From contig NZ_BOPA01000024.1 in NCBI RefSeq assembly GCF_016863515.1, positions 35,261-99,260 on the forward strand: 64,000 bases of DNA, written 5' to 3'. The notes under the pieces were generated by a model. That model saw only the letters and a list, made by a program, of their open reading frames with translations. It had not been told where the DNA came from and did not search any database. Every line of letters starts with the position of its first letter. Position 1 is the first letter of the stretch. The stretch comes from Micromonospora gifhornensis (GTDB taxonomy: Bacteria > Actinomycetota > Actinomycetes > Mycobacteriales > Micromonosporaceae). Position numbers and translations under genes: made by a program. This document shows positions 43,207 through 52,099 of the stretch, piece after piece.

Positions 43207-44236
43207 CCCGCGAGGGTGGCCGCCCTCCGAGGGGTACGCGCCTTCCACCGGTCACCCGCCGGCCGGGCCGGGAGGAGTCGGCCACCCGGCGGCGCGGCTC
43301 ATGCCGGTCGGGGAGCCGTTGCCGGCAGCGAAGTTCAGCTGGCGGCTGCGGCACAGCTGGTGGCTGCTGCTGCCGATCTTCGGCCTCAGTTGTCTCGGCG
43401 GGTTCGGCTTCCTCTACGTGGGTCTGCGGGCCCGTCGGCCGGCCTGGTGGCTCGCGGGCTGCTGCTATCTGGTGGTCGGCTGGGCGGCGTTCGTCCTGAC
43501 CGGCGCGTCCGGCTCGGAGAGTTCCTTGTCCGACTGGATGGTGGGTCTCATGCTGGCCGTCTGGATCGCCGGCATCGTGCACGCCTGCCTGATCAACTCC
43601 GCTTGGCTGAGCCACCGGGCCGGCTACCGTCCCTGGTACGAACAGCGAATCGGCGGCTACCCGCCCGGCACCCTCGCGCCACCACCGAGGGTGAACTCGG
43701 TCGCGCCGCCCACCCACCCGACCTCGCCGGCCTACCCGCCCTCCTCTCCGGCCTATCCGTCGGCCGCGCCGACCTACCCGCCCGCCAGCCCGACCGCTGC
43801 GTGGTATCCGCCGAGTCAGCCGACCGCCCCGACATATCCCACGGGGTTGCCGACCGCCCCGGCGTATTCGGCCGGGGACCCGACCTTCGCGGCCTATCCG
43901 CCGCCGCTGCCGTCGACGGACCACTTCGGCGCCGGACCGGTGCCGGGCCAGCCGGTGGACGCCGCCGGACCGCAGGTGGCGCACACCGGGCCGGTGGAGG
44001 TGAACACCGCCGGGTTGGACGACCTCGCCGGGCTGCCCGGCTTCGATCCGCAGCGTGCCCGGCAGGTGCTCGCCGAGCGGGACCGGCGCGGGGGATTCGG
44101 CAGCCTGTCGGAGTTCGTCGCCGCCGCCGGACTTGCCCCGCACGAGTACGCCCGACTGCGGGACCGTCTGGTGTGCGCACCACCGGCACCACCCACGCCA
44201 GGACAACCGCCGCAGGGGCGCGTACTGGATGTCTGA
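43190..44236 (+). CDS. Membrane protein with Pro/Tyr-rich repeats and a ComEA-like helix-hairpin-helix
   Basis: 348 aa, ATG 43190 starting 17 bases inside the DUF2997 gene. Four hydrophobic segments lie at about 45-150 (HSWWLLLPIFGLSCLGG, GLRARRPAWWLAGCCYLVVG, WMVGLMLAVWIAGIVHACLI). Then about 110 residues of PTxPAYP-like repeats, and a C-terminal helix-hairpin-helix (VEVNTAGLDDLAGLPGFDPQ, RARQVLAERDRRGGFGSLSE) of the ComEA type, a non-specific DNA-binding fold. Its place in the Ycf46 cluster suggests it anchors the machinery at the membrane, which is inference. Confidence 0.78.
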   Translation: MSSGHDPRGWPPSEGYAPSTGHPPAGPGGVGHPAARLMPVGEPLPAAKFSWRLRHSWWLLLPIFGLSCLGGFGFLYVGLRARRPAWWLAGCCYLVVGWAAFVLTGASGSESSLSDWMVGLMLAVWIAGIVHACLINSAWLSHRAGYRPWYEQRIGGYPPGTLAPPPRVNSVAPPTHPTSPAYPPSSPAYPSAAPTYPPASPTAAWYPPSQPTAPTYPTGLPTAPAYSAGDPTFAAYPPPLPSTDHFGAGPVPGQPVDAAGPQVAHTGPVEVNTAGLDDLAGLPGFDPQRARQVLAERDRRGGFGSLSEFVAAAGLAPHEYARLRDRLVCAPPAPPTPGQPPQGRVLDV

Positions 44237-44879
44237 GCCCCCTGCGATCCCGCGCGGCCCGGCGGAGACGGTTGCCCTGGCCCGGTTCCTCGCCGCCACC
44301 CGAGCCGAGGGACCGGGCGAGCGGACCGCCATCTGGGTGCAGGGCTGCGCCATCCGCTGCCCCGGCTGTTTCAACCCGCACCTGTGGGGATTCCGGGGCG
44401 GCGAGCAGGTCGCGCCGCACGAGTTGGCCCGCCGGGTGCTCGACGCCGGCACCGACGGGCTGACGCTGTTGGGCGGCGAACCCTTCGACCAGGCGGCCGC
44501 CCTGGCCCGGGTGGCCGCCGAGGTGGGGGCGGCCGGACGCTCGGTGATGACCTTCACCGGCTACACCCGGTCGCAGTTGGATGCGGCGGTGGACGCCGGA
44601 CGTACCGACGTCGCCGCGCTGCTCGCGGCGACCGACCTGCTGGTGGCCGGCCCGTTCCAGGCGGACCGGATCGACATCCGCCGCCCGTGGGTGGGCTCCA
44701 CGAATCAGGAGTTCGTGGTGCTCAGCGACCGGTTCCCGGATCTGTTGGACGAGCTGCCGGCGAACCCCGACCGGGTCGAGATCACCGTGGACCCGGCCGG
44801 GCGGGTCGCGGTGAACGGGTGGGCCGACCCGGACGCCCTCGACGAACTGCTGGCGGGTCTGCGGGCCTCACACCGGTGA
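44229..44879 (+). CDS. NrdG-like radical SAM protein
   Basis: 216 aa, ATG 44229 overlapping the previous stop by 8 bases. WVQGCAIRCPGCFNP gives the radical-SAM cluster cysteines C40, C44, C47 (Cx3Cx2C). LTLLGGEPFDQAAALARV matches the SAM-binding GGEP motif. Resembles anaerobic ribonucleotide reductase activating proteins, but no NrdD partner is present. In this cluster it may modify a residue in another member. The 4Fe-4S cluster is expected to be oxygen-sensitive. Confidence 0.87.
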   Translation: MSEPPAIPRGPAETVALARFLAATRAEGPGERTAIWVQGCAIRCPGCFNPHLWGFRGGEQVAPHELARRVLDAGTDGLTLLGGEPFDQAAALARVAAEVGAAGRSVMTFTGYTRSQLDAAVDAGRTDVAALLAATDLLVAGPFQADRIDIRRPWVGSTNQEFVVLSDRFPDLLDELPANPDRVEITVDPAGRVAVNGWADPDALDELLAGLRASHR

Positions 44880-45087
44880 ACCGGCGCTGACCTGCGCCGA
44901 TCGGTGACATCGGATACCGTCACTCCGGAGCAGTCATCGGGGCAGATGAGTGCCTGGGACGAACGTCTATGTGACTCGGCTGAACAGGTGCTTTGCGGTG
45001 CCGCCCCGGTGCAGCAGGATTGACGAACAATCCGGCGCACGGGGGTGCGGGGAGCCGGATATCCACAGAGGAAGGACGTGGCACATC

Positions 45088-46722
45088 GTGGTGCCTTTCT
45101 CAGGTAGGCGGGTGGTCGCCGCTATCGCGGCCAGCACTCTCCTCGGCACGATGGCGCTGGCCGGCCCGGCGCAGGCCAGCCCGAACAACAACACCGTCGA
45201 CAAGCTGACCAAGGCGGTGACGGTCAAGGGGGTGCTCAAGCACCTCGACAAGTTCCAGGACATCGCCAACGCCAACAACAACACCCGCGCCTCCGGGACC
45301 CCGGGTTACGACGCGAGCGCCGACTATGTGGTCGGGCTGCTGAAGAAGGCCGGCTACCAGGTCAGCCGGCAGCAGTTCGACTTCGCGTTCTACGAGGAGT
45401 TCGGCTCGTCGTTCGCGCAGGTGGCGCCGACCGCCACCACGTACGTCGACGGGGTCGACTACACGCTGATGGACTACTCCGGCGCCGGCGTCGCCCAGGG
45501 CCTCGTCGTCCCGGTGGACCTCGCCCTCGACCCGCCGCGCGCGTCGACGTCGGGCTGTGAGGCAAGCGACTTCGCCGGCGTGGACGTCGCCGGCAAGATC
45601 GCTCTGCTGCAGCGTGGCACCTGCGCCTTCGGCGACAAGGTCGTCAACGCGGAGGCCGCCGGCGCGATTGGCGCCATCGTGATGAACCAGGGCAACGGTA
45701 CGCCGGAGGCCAACGCCGACCGCTACGACCTGTTCGCCGGCACCCTCGGCGCCCCGGTCGGCATCCCGACGGTCTCGGTGTCCTACGACACCGGTGCGCA
45801 GTTCGCGACGACACCGGGCCTCACCCTGCGGATCGAGGCCGACACCACCTCGGAGATCCGCAGCACCGAGAACGTCATCGCCCAGAGCAAGCACGGCCGC
45901 ACCGACAACGTCGTCATGGCCGGGGCGCACCTCGACTCGGACCCGGCCGGCCCGGGCTTCAACGACAACGCCACCGGCAGCGCCGCGCTGCTGGAGGTCG
46001 CGCTCCAGATGGCGAAGGTCAAGCCGTACAACGCGGTCCGTTTCGCCTGGTGGGGCGCGGAGGAGGCGGGTCTGATCGGCTCGCAGTACTACGTGGACAG
46101 CCTGAGCGAGCAGCAGGTCGCCGACATCGCCCTCTACCTCAACTTCGACATGATCGGCTCGCCGAACTACGTGTTCGGGGTGTACGACGGTGACGACTCG
46201 GCGCAGGAGGGTTCCGGCCCGGGGCCGGAGGGTTCGGCGCAGATCGAGAAGGTCTTCGAGAAGTTCTTCGCCTCCCGGAAGCTGCCCACGGTGGCCTCCG
46301 ACTTCACCGGTCGCTCGGACTACGGCGCGTTCATCGACGTCAACATCCCCGCCGGTGGTCTGTTCACCGGGGCGGAAGGCGTCAAGACGGCCGAGGAAGC
46401 CGCCCTCTTCGGCGGTGTGGCGGGAGTCGCCTACGACCCCTGCTACCACCTGGCCTGCGACAGCCGTACGCCGGTCGCCGACGGGGCCGACGCGGCGGTG
46501 TACAAGTCGCTGGGCAAGAAGTACAAGCTCCACGGCAACGTCAACGTGTTCGCGCTCGACGTCAACTCCGACGCGGTCGCCGCCTCGGTGATCACCTTTG
46601 CCTTCGACACCTCGGCCGTGAACGGCGTGCCGGGCAAGGCGCCTGGAAAGGGCAAGGGTAAGGGCAAGGGCAAGGGGCACAAGCACCACCACAAGCACGG
46701 CCACAAGCACCACTGGAAGTAG
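45088..46722 (+). CDS. Secreted M28 aminopeptidase with PA domain and His-rich tail
   Basis: 544 aa from GTG 45088 (GAGGAAGG 11 bases upstream). Signal peptide ends about residue 30 (PAQA). A protease-associated domain covers about 130-250. The M28 core has the dizinc ligands H281 (GAHLDSD), D293 (GFNDNATG), E326 with catalytic E325 (GAEEAGLIGS), D354 (LNFDMIG), and the late His in DPCYHLAC. The C-terminus is a Gly/Lys run then His/Lys-rich (KGHKHHHKHGHKHHWK), possibly metal binding. Exported, Streptomyces-griseus-aminopeptidase-like. Followed by tandem GGGGCCCC stem repeats. Confidence 0.92.
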   Translation: MVPFSGRRVVAAIAASTLLGTMALAGPAQASPNNNTVDKLTKAVTVKGVLKHLDKFQDIANANNNTRASGTPGYDASADYVVGLLKKAGYQVSRQQFDFAFYEEFGSSFAQVAPTATTYVDGVDYTLMDYSGAGVAQGLVVPVDLALDPPRASTSGCEASDFAGVDVAGKIALLQRGTCAFGDKVVNAEAAGAIGAIVMNQGNGTPEANADRYDLFAGTLGAPVGIPTVSVSYDTGAQFATTPGLTLRIEADTTSEIRSTENVIAQSKHGRTDNVVMAGAHLDSDPAGPGFNDNATGSAALLEVALQMAKVKPYNAVRFAWWGAEEAGLIGSQYYVDSLSEQQVADIALYLNFDMIGSPNYVFGVYDGDDSAQEGSGPGPEGSAQIEKVFEKFFASRKLPTVASDFTGRSDYGAFIDVNIPAGGLFTGAEGVKTAEEAALFGGVAGVAYDPCYHLACDSRTPVADGADAAVYKSLGKKYKLHGNVNVFALDVNSDAVAASVITFAFDTSAVNGVPGKAPGKGKGKGKGKGHKHHHKHGHKHHWK

Positions 46723-46740
46723 GCCGGCTCAGCTCGAAAG

Positions 46741-46791
46741 GAGGGGCCCCTTCTTAACGCCTGCGGCAGAGGAGGGGCCCCTTTTTAACGC
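46741..46791. repeat. Tandem GAGGGGCCCCTT(C/T)TTAACGC repeats acting as terminators
   Basis: Two copies, GAGGGGCCCCTTCTTAACGC (46741-46760) and GAGGGGCCCCTTTTTAACGC (46772-46791), differ at one base and are 31 bases apart. Each has a palindromic AGGGGCCCCT core followed by T-rich TTCTT or TTTTT. They lie between the convergent M28 and YqeB genes, so terminator use is likely; the same motif is, from memory, a common dispersed repeat in Micromonospora genomes. Confidence 0.7.
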
Positions 46792-46817
46792 GTTCGGGTA
46801 ACGCTAGGCGCAGACCG

Positions 46818-47519
46818 TCACTGTGGTGACCGGTCCGAGCGGGTCAACCGCCAGTACTGGCGCTTGGCGTCGTCGCGGACCACCACGCCGTAGCGGCCGA
46901 GTTCCGCGCGCAACTCCCGAGCCTCGTCGCGCCGGTCCCGCTCCAACGCCTCCTGCCGGGCCCGCAGCAGCGCGTCCGCGCCGGTCGGCAGGCCGGGCAG
47001 GTCGGGCACCCAGCGCCGGTACTCGTCCCGGTGCGGATCGGCGTCCGCCCAGGGCCAGCCGTGCTCCTTCAACGCCGCGGCCAGCCGGTCGGCCGGCAGG
47101 TCGGACCGTTGCCGGACCAGCTCACCGGCGTCGCCGTCGAGCAGCACCAGATCCTTGCCGTCGACGAACGCCACCCGGGTACGCGACCGCGTGACCTCCT
47201 GCTCGGTGCCACCGTGACGCAGCCGGATCCGGGCACTGTCTACTGTGACCAGTACCCGGTCGGCGGTGCCCATGGCGGCGACCACCAGTCCGGCCAGCAC
47301 TCCCAGCCCCACGCCGCCGCCCAGGGCGTACCCGTCGGGCAGGCCGTCGACCAGGCGGAACAGGCCCTGGGCGGGTGCCCAGGCCAGGCCCGCCACCCAG
47401 CCCGCCCCGGCGGCCAGCAGTCCACCTGCCGCGCCGCCGACGATCGGGAATCCGCCCCAGAGCACCACCAGTTCCCCGACACCGTCGCCGACCACCGTCG
47501 GTTCCTCGTACGCCGTCAC
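46818..47519 (-). CDS. YqeB-like membrane protein
   Basis: 233 aa from GTG 47519, overlapping the ABC permease stop, with AGGAGGTGA upstream. Two membrane segments near the N-terminus (GGFPIVGGAAGGLLAAGAGW; LGGGVGLGVLAGLVVAAMG). The C-terminal half carries the family block WPWADADPHRDEYRRWVPDL and RAELGRYGVVVRDDAKRQYW. The B. subtilis YqeB family is of unknown function; here it is the third gene of an ABC-exporter operon, so it probably assists or senses that transport. Confidence 0.8.
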   Translation of the reverse strand: MTAYEEPTVVGDGVGELVVLWGGFPIVGGAAGGLLAAGAGWVAGLAWAPAQGLFRLVDGLPDGYALGGGVGLGVLAGLVVAAMGTADRVLVTVDSARIRLRHGGTEQEVTRSRTRVAFVDGKDLVLLDGDAGELVRQRSDLPADRLAAALKEHGWPWADADPHRDEYRRWVPDLPGLPTGADALLRARQEALERDRRDEARELRAELGRYGVVVRDDAKRQYWRLTRSDRSPQ

Positions 47520-48301
47520 GTCACCTCCTGGCGCATCGTGCGGACCAGCCCGGCGGCCAAGGGTACGACCAGCCACAGCAGCAACGACACCGCGAGTCGC
47601 TGCCACTGGCCGCTGGTCATCTCGGCAGTGAACAACGGCTCCATGGTCCGGTTGGTGTCCAGCCACTCCCCGGCGCGGTACAGCGGCTGGACCAGAGCGC
47701 CCAGGATGGACCACGCGATCGGCAGCACCAGGTAGGCCACGATGGCCAGGGGAGTGTGCAGCAACAGCAGGCCGAAGCCCGCCCCGATCAGGGCGGTGCA
47801 GACCTGGAGCACGACGGCGTGCGCGATCAGCATCCCGTCGAAACGCCAGGTGCCCGCCCCGCCGGTCGCCTCGGCGATAAGTGTCGCGACGGCCGCGACT
47901 GCCAGGCTGACCAGCACCGAGGCCAACGCCGCCAGCACCACCGCGAGGAGCTTGGCGATGATCACCCGCTCCCGGCGGGGGACCAACGCGAACGTGGTCA
48001 GCGCGGTGCGTTGCGACCACTCGGTGGTGATCGACAGGATGCCCAGCACCGGCAGCAGGACCCCGACCGGGAACAGCGACGGGACGAAGAAGTTGGCGAA
48101 GGTCTGCTCGTCGTCCGGCGCGTACGCCAGTTGCAGGGCGATGATGCCGGCGGCGACCAGCCCGATGGCGACCAGCAGCCAGCGTCCGGCCCGGGTGTCG
48201 ACGAGCTTGCGCAGCTCGACCACGGTCAGTCGGCTCATCGGCGGTCGGGGCTGCCCGGCGGCGGCATCCCGGCCCACGGCGGGGGCGATGGTGGCGGTCA
48301 T
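47516..48301 (-). CDS. ABC-2 type permease
   Basis: 261 aa from ATG 48301, 4-base overlap with the ATPase gene. Six hydrophobic segments (GRWLLVAIGLVAAGIIALQL, SLFPVGVLLPVLGILSITT, LLAVVLAALASVLVSLAVAA, LLWLVVPLAAGLVRTM). VVELRKLVDTRAGRWLLV at the N-terminus is a common start of ABC-2 antibiotic/bacteriocin export permeases. Works with the ATPase at 48298-49269. Substrate unknown. Confidence 0.85.
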   Translation of the reverse strand: MTATIAPAVGRDAAAGQPRPPMSRLTVVELRKLVDTRAGRWLLVAIGLVAAGIIALQLAYAPDDEQTFANFFVPSLFPVGVLLPVLGILSITTEWSQRTALTTFALVPRRERVIIAKLLAVVLAALASVLVSLAVAAVATLIAEATGGAGTWRFDGMLIAHAVVLQVCTALIGAGFGLLLLHTPLAIVAYLVLPIAWSILGALVQPLYRAGEWLDTNRTMEPLFTAEMTSGQWQRLAVSLLLWLVVPLAAGLVRTMRQEVT

Positions 48302-49269
48302 CGGACGATCTCCTCGGTGGGCGGGACGGCGGCGGACCGGGCCGAGGCCGGGCCGGTGGCGGCCTCGGTGGGCCGGGTCGAGGCCGGGCCGGTGGCGGTC
48401 TCGGCGGTGAGGGTGAGGAAGAGTTGCTCCAGGCCACCGGTGCCGGTCGGGCGCAACTCGGTCAACGCGACCCCGGCCGCGGCGGCGGCCAGCCCGACCG
48501 CCTCGCTGTCCGCGTTCACCAGCAGCCCGTCGGTGCTGTCGTCGACCGGCAGACCGGCTCGCTCCAGCGCGCCGCGCAGCGCCGCACGGTCGCGGGCGCG
48601 CACCAGTGTGCCGCTGCCGGCGAGCAGTTCCTCCTTGCTGCCCTGCGCCACGACCCGGCCACCCCCGATGACCACCAGCCGGTCCGCGACCGCCTCCACC
48701 TCGCGTAGCAGGTGGGAGGAGAGCATCACGGTGCCACCCCGGTCGGCGAAGTCGCGCAGCAGCCCGCGCATCCAGAAGATGCCCTCCGGGTCCAGCCCGT
48801 TGGCGGGCTCGTCCAGCACCAGCACCTGAGGATCGCCGAGCAGCGCGTGCGCCAGGCCGAGCCGCTGACGCATGCCCAGGGAGTACGCCCGCACCCGGCG
48901 CCTGGCCGCCGCCCCGTTGAGGCCGACCCGGTCGAGCAACTCGCCGACGGCCCGCCGGTCCACGCCCATGGTGGCGGCGGACAGGGCCAGCGCCTCCCGC
49001 CCGGTCCGTCCGGCGTGCTGCGCGGAGGCGTCCAGCAGTACGCCGACCGTACGGCCGGGGTTGGGCAGGTGGCGGTACGGGTGCCCGGCGATCGTGGCGG
49101 TGCCGGAGGTCGGCGGGGTGAGCCCGCAGATCATCCGCATCGTGGTGGACTTGCCGGCGCCGTTGGGGCCGAGGAAGCCGGTCACCGTGCCCGGCTCGCA
49201 GTGGAACGACACGTCGTCGACGGCGGTGTGCCGTCCGTACCGTTTGGTGAGCTGCTGTACCGCGATCAT
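48298..49269 (-). CDS. ABC transporter ATPase of the YqeB operon
   Basis: 323 aa from ATG 49269. GFLGPNGAGKSTTMR (Walker A), AYSLGMRQRLGLAHALL (signature), VLVLDEPANGLDPEG (Walker B), LSSHLLREVEAVADR (H-loop). The C-terminal tail after about 290 is Thr/Ala-rich with a repeated (T/S)ATGPASxRP segment, unusual for the family. Divergent by 133 bases from the DesK-type sensor kinase gene, suggesting a sensor-controlled exporter. Confidence 0.9.
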   Translation of the reverse strand: MIAVQQLTKRYGRHTAVDDVSFHCEPGTVTGFLGPNGAGKSTTMRMICGLTPPTSGTATIAGHPYRHLPNPGRTVGVLLDASAQHAGRTGREALALSAATMGVDRRAVGELLDRVGLNGAAARRRVRAYSLGMRQRLGLAHALLGDPQVLVLDEPANGLDPEGIFWMRGLLRDFADRGGTVMLSSHLLREVEAVADRLVVIGGGRVVAQGSKEELLAGSGTLVRARDRAALRGALERAGLPVDDSTDGLLVNADSEAVGLAAAAAGVALTELRPTGTGGLEQLFLTLTAETATGPASTRPTEAATGPASARSAAVPPTEEIVR

Positions 49270-49402
49270 GCCGGTCAGCCTGCCCGGGCCATCCGGTCGA
49301 GCGCAGCGGCCGAGGGTCTGCCGTCGCCTCGACCAAGGTCGACGCCGAGGTCTCGACTTTGGTAGCTGGTCGGCCCTGCGGCGGCTGCCTACCATTGCGC
49401 CT

Positions 49403-50644
49403 GTGACCAGCGCCGCCGTCCTCGAACACCCTGGGTTGCTGCCCGGGGCGCTCGACCCGACGGGCCCGCACTCCCGGCGTACGGCCCGGGACTGGCTGGT
49501 CGACAGCCTCTGCTTCGTGGCGGCCCTCGGCTGGGTGGTGGCGGCGACCCTGGATGCCGCCTCCCCGCAACCGAGCTACGCCGAGCGGCTGCCGTACCCG
49601 TGGATGATCACCGCGGACGCGGTGATCGGGGTGGCCTTCGCGGTGGCGCTCTGGTTCCGCCGCCGCTGGCCGGTCGGGCTGGCCGTGGCCACCCTGCCAC
49701 TGTCAGTGTTCTCGATAACCGCCGTGGTCTCGCTGCTGGTCATCTACTTCACGGTCGTGGTGCACAGGCGTACCGCGGTGGCGCTGGCGGTCACCGCGGG
49801 TGGCCTGGTGGCGAACATGTTCTTCGCGCTGGTGCGTCCCGACCCCGAGCTGGCGTACTGGCCGACCACCACCTGGGGGGTGGTGATCACGCTGCTGGTG
49901 CTGGCCTGGGGGATGTTCGTGCGGGCCCGCCGGCAGTTGGTGCTGTCGCTGCGGGAGCGCGCCGAGCGGGCCGAGGCCGAGCAGCAACTGCGGGTGGCCC
50001 AGGCCCAGCAGGTGGAGCGCACCCGCATCGCCCGGGAGATGCACGACGTGCTGGCGCACCGCATCTCGTTGCTCAGCCTGCACGCCGGTGCGCTGGAGTT
50101 CCGTCCCGATGCGCCCGCCGAGGAGGTGGCGCGGGCGGCCGGGGTGATCCGCAGCAGCGCCCACGCCGCGTTGCAGGACCTGCGCGAGGTGATCGGCGTG
50201 CTGCGGGCCGAGGGTTCGCTCGCCACGGAACCGGAACGCCCCCAGCCCACCATCGCGGACCTGCCCACCCTGGTCGCCGAATCCCGAGCCGCCGGGGTCC
50301 GGGTCGATCTGCGCGACGAGGTGTCCGCCGCCGACGAGCTGCCCGCCGCGACCGGCCGGACCGCCTACCGGATCGTGCAGGAAGGGCTGACGAACGCCCG
50401 CAAACACGCCCGTGGCGCGGCGGTCACGGTGGGGCTGCGCGGCGCACCGGCCGACGGGTTGAGCGTGGAGATCCGTAACCGGTGGCCGGTGGGCGAGCCG
50501 GACGCCGACGGCATCCCCGGTGCCGGCACCGGCCTGATCGGCATCGCCGAGCGGGTGCATCTCGCCGGCGGGCGGCTGGAACACGGCCGTGACGGCAGCG
50601 GCGATTTCCGCCTGGCCGCCTGGCTGCCCTGGCCGGCGACGTGA
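49403..50644 (+). CDS. DesK/NarL-type sensor histidine kinase
   Basis: 413 aa from GTG 49403. Five or six membrane helices in the first 175 residues (no large extracellular loop), then a coiled linker, HisKA_3 with the phospho-accepting H214 in REMHDVLAHRISLLS, and an HATPase domain with the N-box EGLTNARKHA and G-box GAGTGLIGIAERV. Phosphorylates the response regulator at 50641, whose start overlaps its stop by 4 bases. Likely senses cell-envelope stress and controls the divergent ABC/YqeB operon. Confidence 0.92.
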   Translation: MTSAAVLEHPGLLPGALDPTGPHSRRTARDWLVDSLCFVAALGWVVAATLDAASPQPSYAERLPYPWMITADAVIGVAFAVALWFRRRWPVGLAVATLPLSVFSITAVVSLLVIYFTVVVHRRTAVALAVTAGGLVANMFFALVRPDPELAYWPTTTWGVVITLLVLAWGMFVRARRQLVLSLRERAERAEAEQQLRVAQAQQVERTRIAREMHDVLAHRISLLSLHAGALEFRPDAPAEEVARAAGVIRSSAHAALQDLREVIGVLRAEGSLATEPERPQPTIADLPTLVAESRAAGVRVDLRDEVSAADELPAATGRTAYRIVQEGLTNARKHARGAAVTVGLRGAPADGLSVEIRNRWPVGEPDADGIPGAGTGLIGIAERVHLAGGRLEHGRDGSGDFRLAAWLPWPAT

Positions 50645-51354
50645 CCGGCGGAGGCGTGGGCGAGCAGGCCCGGTCGGAGCCGCCGGACACCGCGCTGCGG
50701 CCGGTGCGGATCCTGATCGTGGACGACGACGCCCTGGTCCGGGCCGGGCTGTCGATGATCCTCGGCGGTACGCCCGACCTGACGGTCGTCGGGGAGGCGG
50801 CCGACGGCAGCGAGGTGATGGCCGTGACCGCGGCCTGCCGGCCCGACGTGGTGCTGATGGACATCCGGATGCCCCGGCTGGACGGGTTGGCCGCCACCGA
50901 GCTGCTGCGGGCACTGCCCAGGCCGCCCGAGGTGCTCGTGCTGACCACCTTCGACGCGGACGAGCACGTGCTGCGGGCACTGCGGGCCGGTGCCGGTGGC
51001 TTCCTGCTCAAGGACACGCCGCCCGCGGAGATCGTCCGGGCGGTACGCCGGGTGGCGGCGGGGGAGGCGACCCTGTCCCCGACGGTCACCCGCACCCTGA
51101 TCGCGCATGTCACGGCGGGTACCGCCGCCGATCCGCGCCGGGACCGGGCGGCCCAGTTGCTCGCCGGGCTCACCGAACGGGAGCGGGCCGTCGCGGTGGC
51201 CCTCGGGCGAGGGCGTACCAACGCCGAGATCGCCGCCGAGCTGTTCATGAGCGTCGCCACCGTCAAGGCGTACGTCTCCCGGCTGTTGACCCGCCTCGAC
51301 CTGAACAACCGGGTGCAGGTCGCGCTGCTCGTGCACGACGCCGGACTGGTCTGA
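50641..51354 (+). CDS. NarL-type response regulator
   Basis: 237 aa from GTG 50641. Receiver with acidic pocket DDD (28-30), phosphorylation site D74 (VLMDIRMPRLDG), and Lys in FLLKDTPPAEI. C-terminal LuxR helix-turn-helix (LTERERAVAVALGRGRTNAE, IAAELFMSVATVKAYVSRLL). Paired by overlap with the kinase above. Expected to bind the divergent promoter to the ABC operon. Confidence 0.93.
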   Translation: MTGGGVGEQARSEPPDTALRPVRILIVDDDALVRAGLSMILGGTPDLTVVGEAADGSEVMAVTAACRPDVVLMDIRMPRLDGLAATELLRALPRPPEVLVLTTFDADEHVLRALRAGAGGFLLKDTPPAEIVRAVRRVAAGEATLSPTVTRTLIAHVTAGTAADPRRDRAAQLLAGLTERERAVAVALGRGRTNAEIAAELFMSVATVKAYVSRLLTRLDLNNRVQVALLVHDAGLV

Positions 51355-51469
51355 GTCGAAATCGGCCAAGGCCGGTGAACGGCGTTGAACTATCCCGCCC
51401 CGGGGGCCGTACCAATGGTTGAGGTGCGCTGCTCAAGCGCACCGCCACCTCAGTTGCGGGAGGCCTGCC

Positions 51470-52015
51470 GTGCGAGTTGATGAGCAGTCGACGGATCCCA
51501 TCGATCAGATTCTGGGTGAGTTGCCGGTGCCGACGCCGCTGACCCCCGAGGATGTCCGGCTGGCGGTCCGGGCGGTGGTGGTACACGCGGCCGAGGAGTG
51601 GCCCTCCGGGGCGCTGTGCCGCAACGACGGATCCCGGTTCCCCTGCCGCCTGCACCGCTGGGGTCGACAGGTGCTGCTGAACCACGGGCTCAACGAGCGA
51701 CAGCTCGACGCCCTCATCCGGCACGGCAACCCGTTCGTACACGTGCCGTTCCCGTTTCTGGTGAACGGACCCAACCCGGGACGTACCCCGGCGGCGCGTC
51801 CGCCGGGCGGCGACCGGACCGCTTCCCACCCAGGGCGGACCGCCGACCGGGCCGCCGGGTATCCGCCACGCCAGGGCCTCGCCGCCGGCCATCCGGCGCG
51901 TGTCCCGGTTCCCCGGGTGGCGGCTCCCCCGGTTCGGGCCGGCGCCCGCACCGCCGGTACCGGCCGGCCGGTGGCACCCCCCGCCACCGCGCCGCGCTGG
52001 CCACGGGCGAGTTGA
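51470..52015 (+). CDS. CRND/PCRLHRWG-motif protein with disordered tail (copy 2)
   Basis: 181 aa from GTG 51470 with GGGAGG upstream. Residues 1-95 match the small proteins at 26478 and 60246: ILGELPVPTPLTPEDVRLAV, HAAEEWPSG, CRNDGSRFPCRLHRWG, GLNERQLDALI. The C-terminal ~85 residues are Pro/Arg/Ala-rich and look disordered, absent from the other copies. Function unknown. Followed by a perfect 17-bp terminator against the convergent M15 gene. Confidence 0.8.
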   Translation: MRVDEQSTDPIDQILGELPVPTPLTPEDVRLAVRAVVVHAAEEWPSGALCRNDGSRFPCRLHRWGRQVLLNHGLNERQLDALIRHGNPFVHVPFPFLVNGPNPGRTPAARPPGGDRTASHPGRTADRAAGYPPRQGLAAGHPARVPVPRVAAPPVRAGARTAGTGRPVAPPATAPRWPRAS

Positions 52016-52037
52016 GAGGGCTCGCCCGCCGGCGGTA

Positions 52038-52093
52038 CGACGCCGGCCCGGGGTGCGGGTTGGTTCCCCCCGCCTGACCCCGGGCCGGCGTCG
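52038..52093. terminator. 17-bp perfect stem-loop, convergent terminator
   Basis: CGACGCCGGCCCGGGGT (52038-52054) pairs with ACCCCGGGCCGGCGTCG (52077-52093); the loop can pair again as GCGGG/CCCGC. It lies between the CRND copy 2 stop (52015) and the M15 peptidase stop (52100). Confidence 0.8.
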
Positions 52094-52099
52094 CTCCCC

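Noticed and set aside
45038..45090. Leader peptide before the M28 gene at 45088
   Set aside because: The frame continues into the peptidase without its own stop; it only reflects open reading upstream of the GTG.
37760..49300. Antibiotic biosynthetic cluster around the DrrAB-like and second ABC transporters
   Set aside because: No polyketide, peptide or other biosynthetic enzyme accompanies either transporter in this window.
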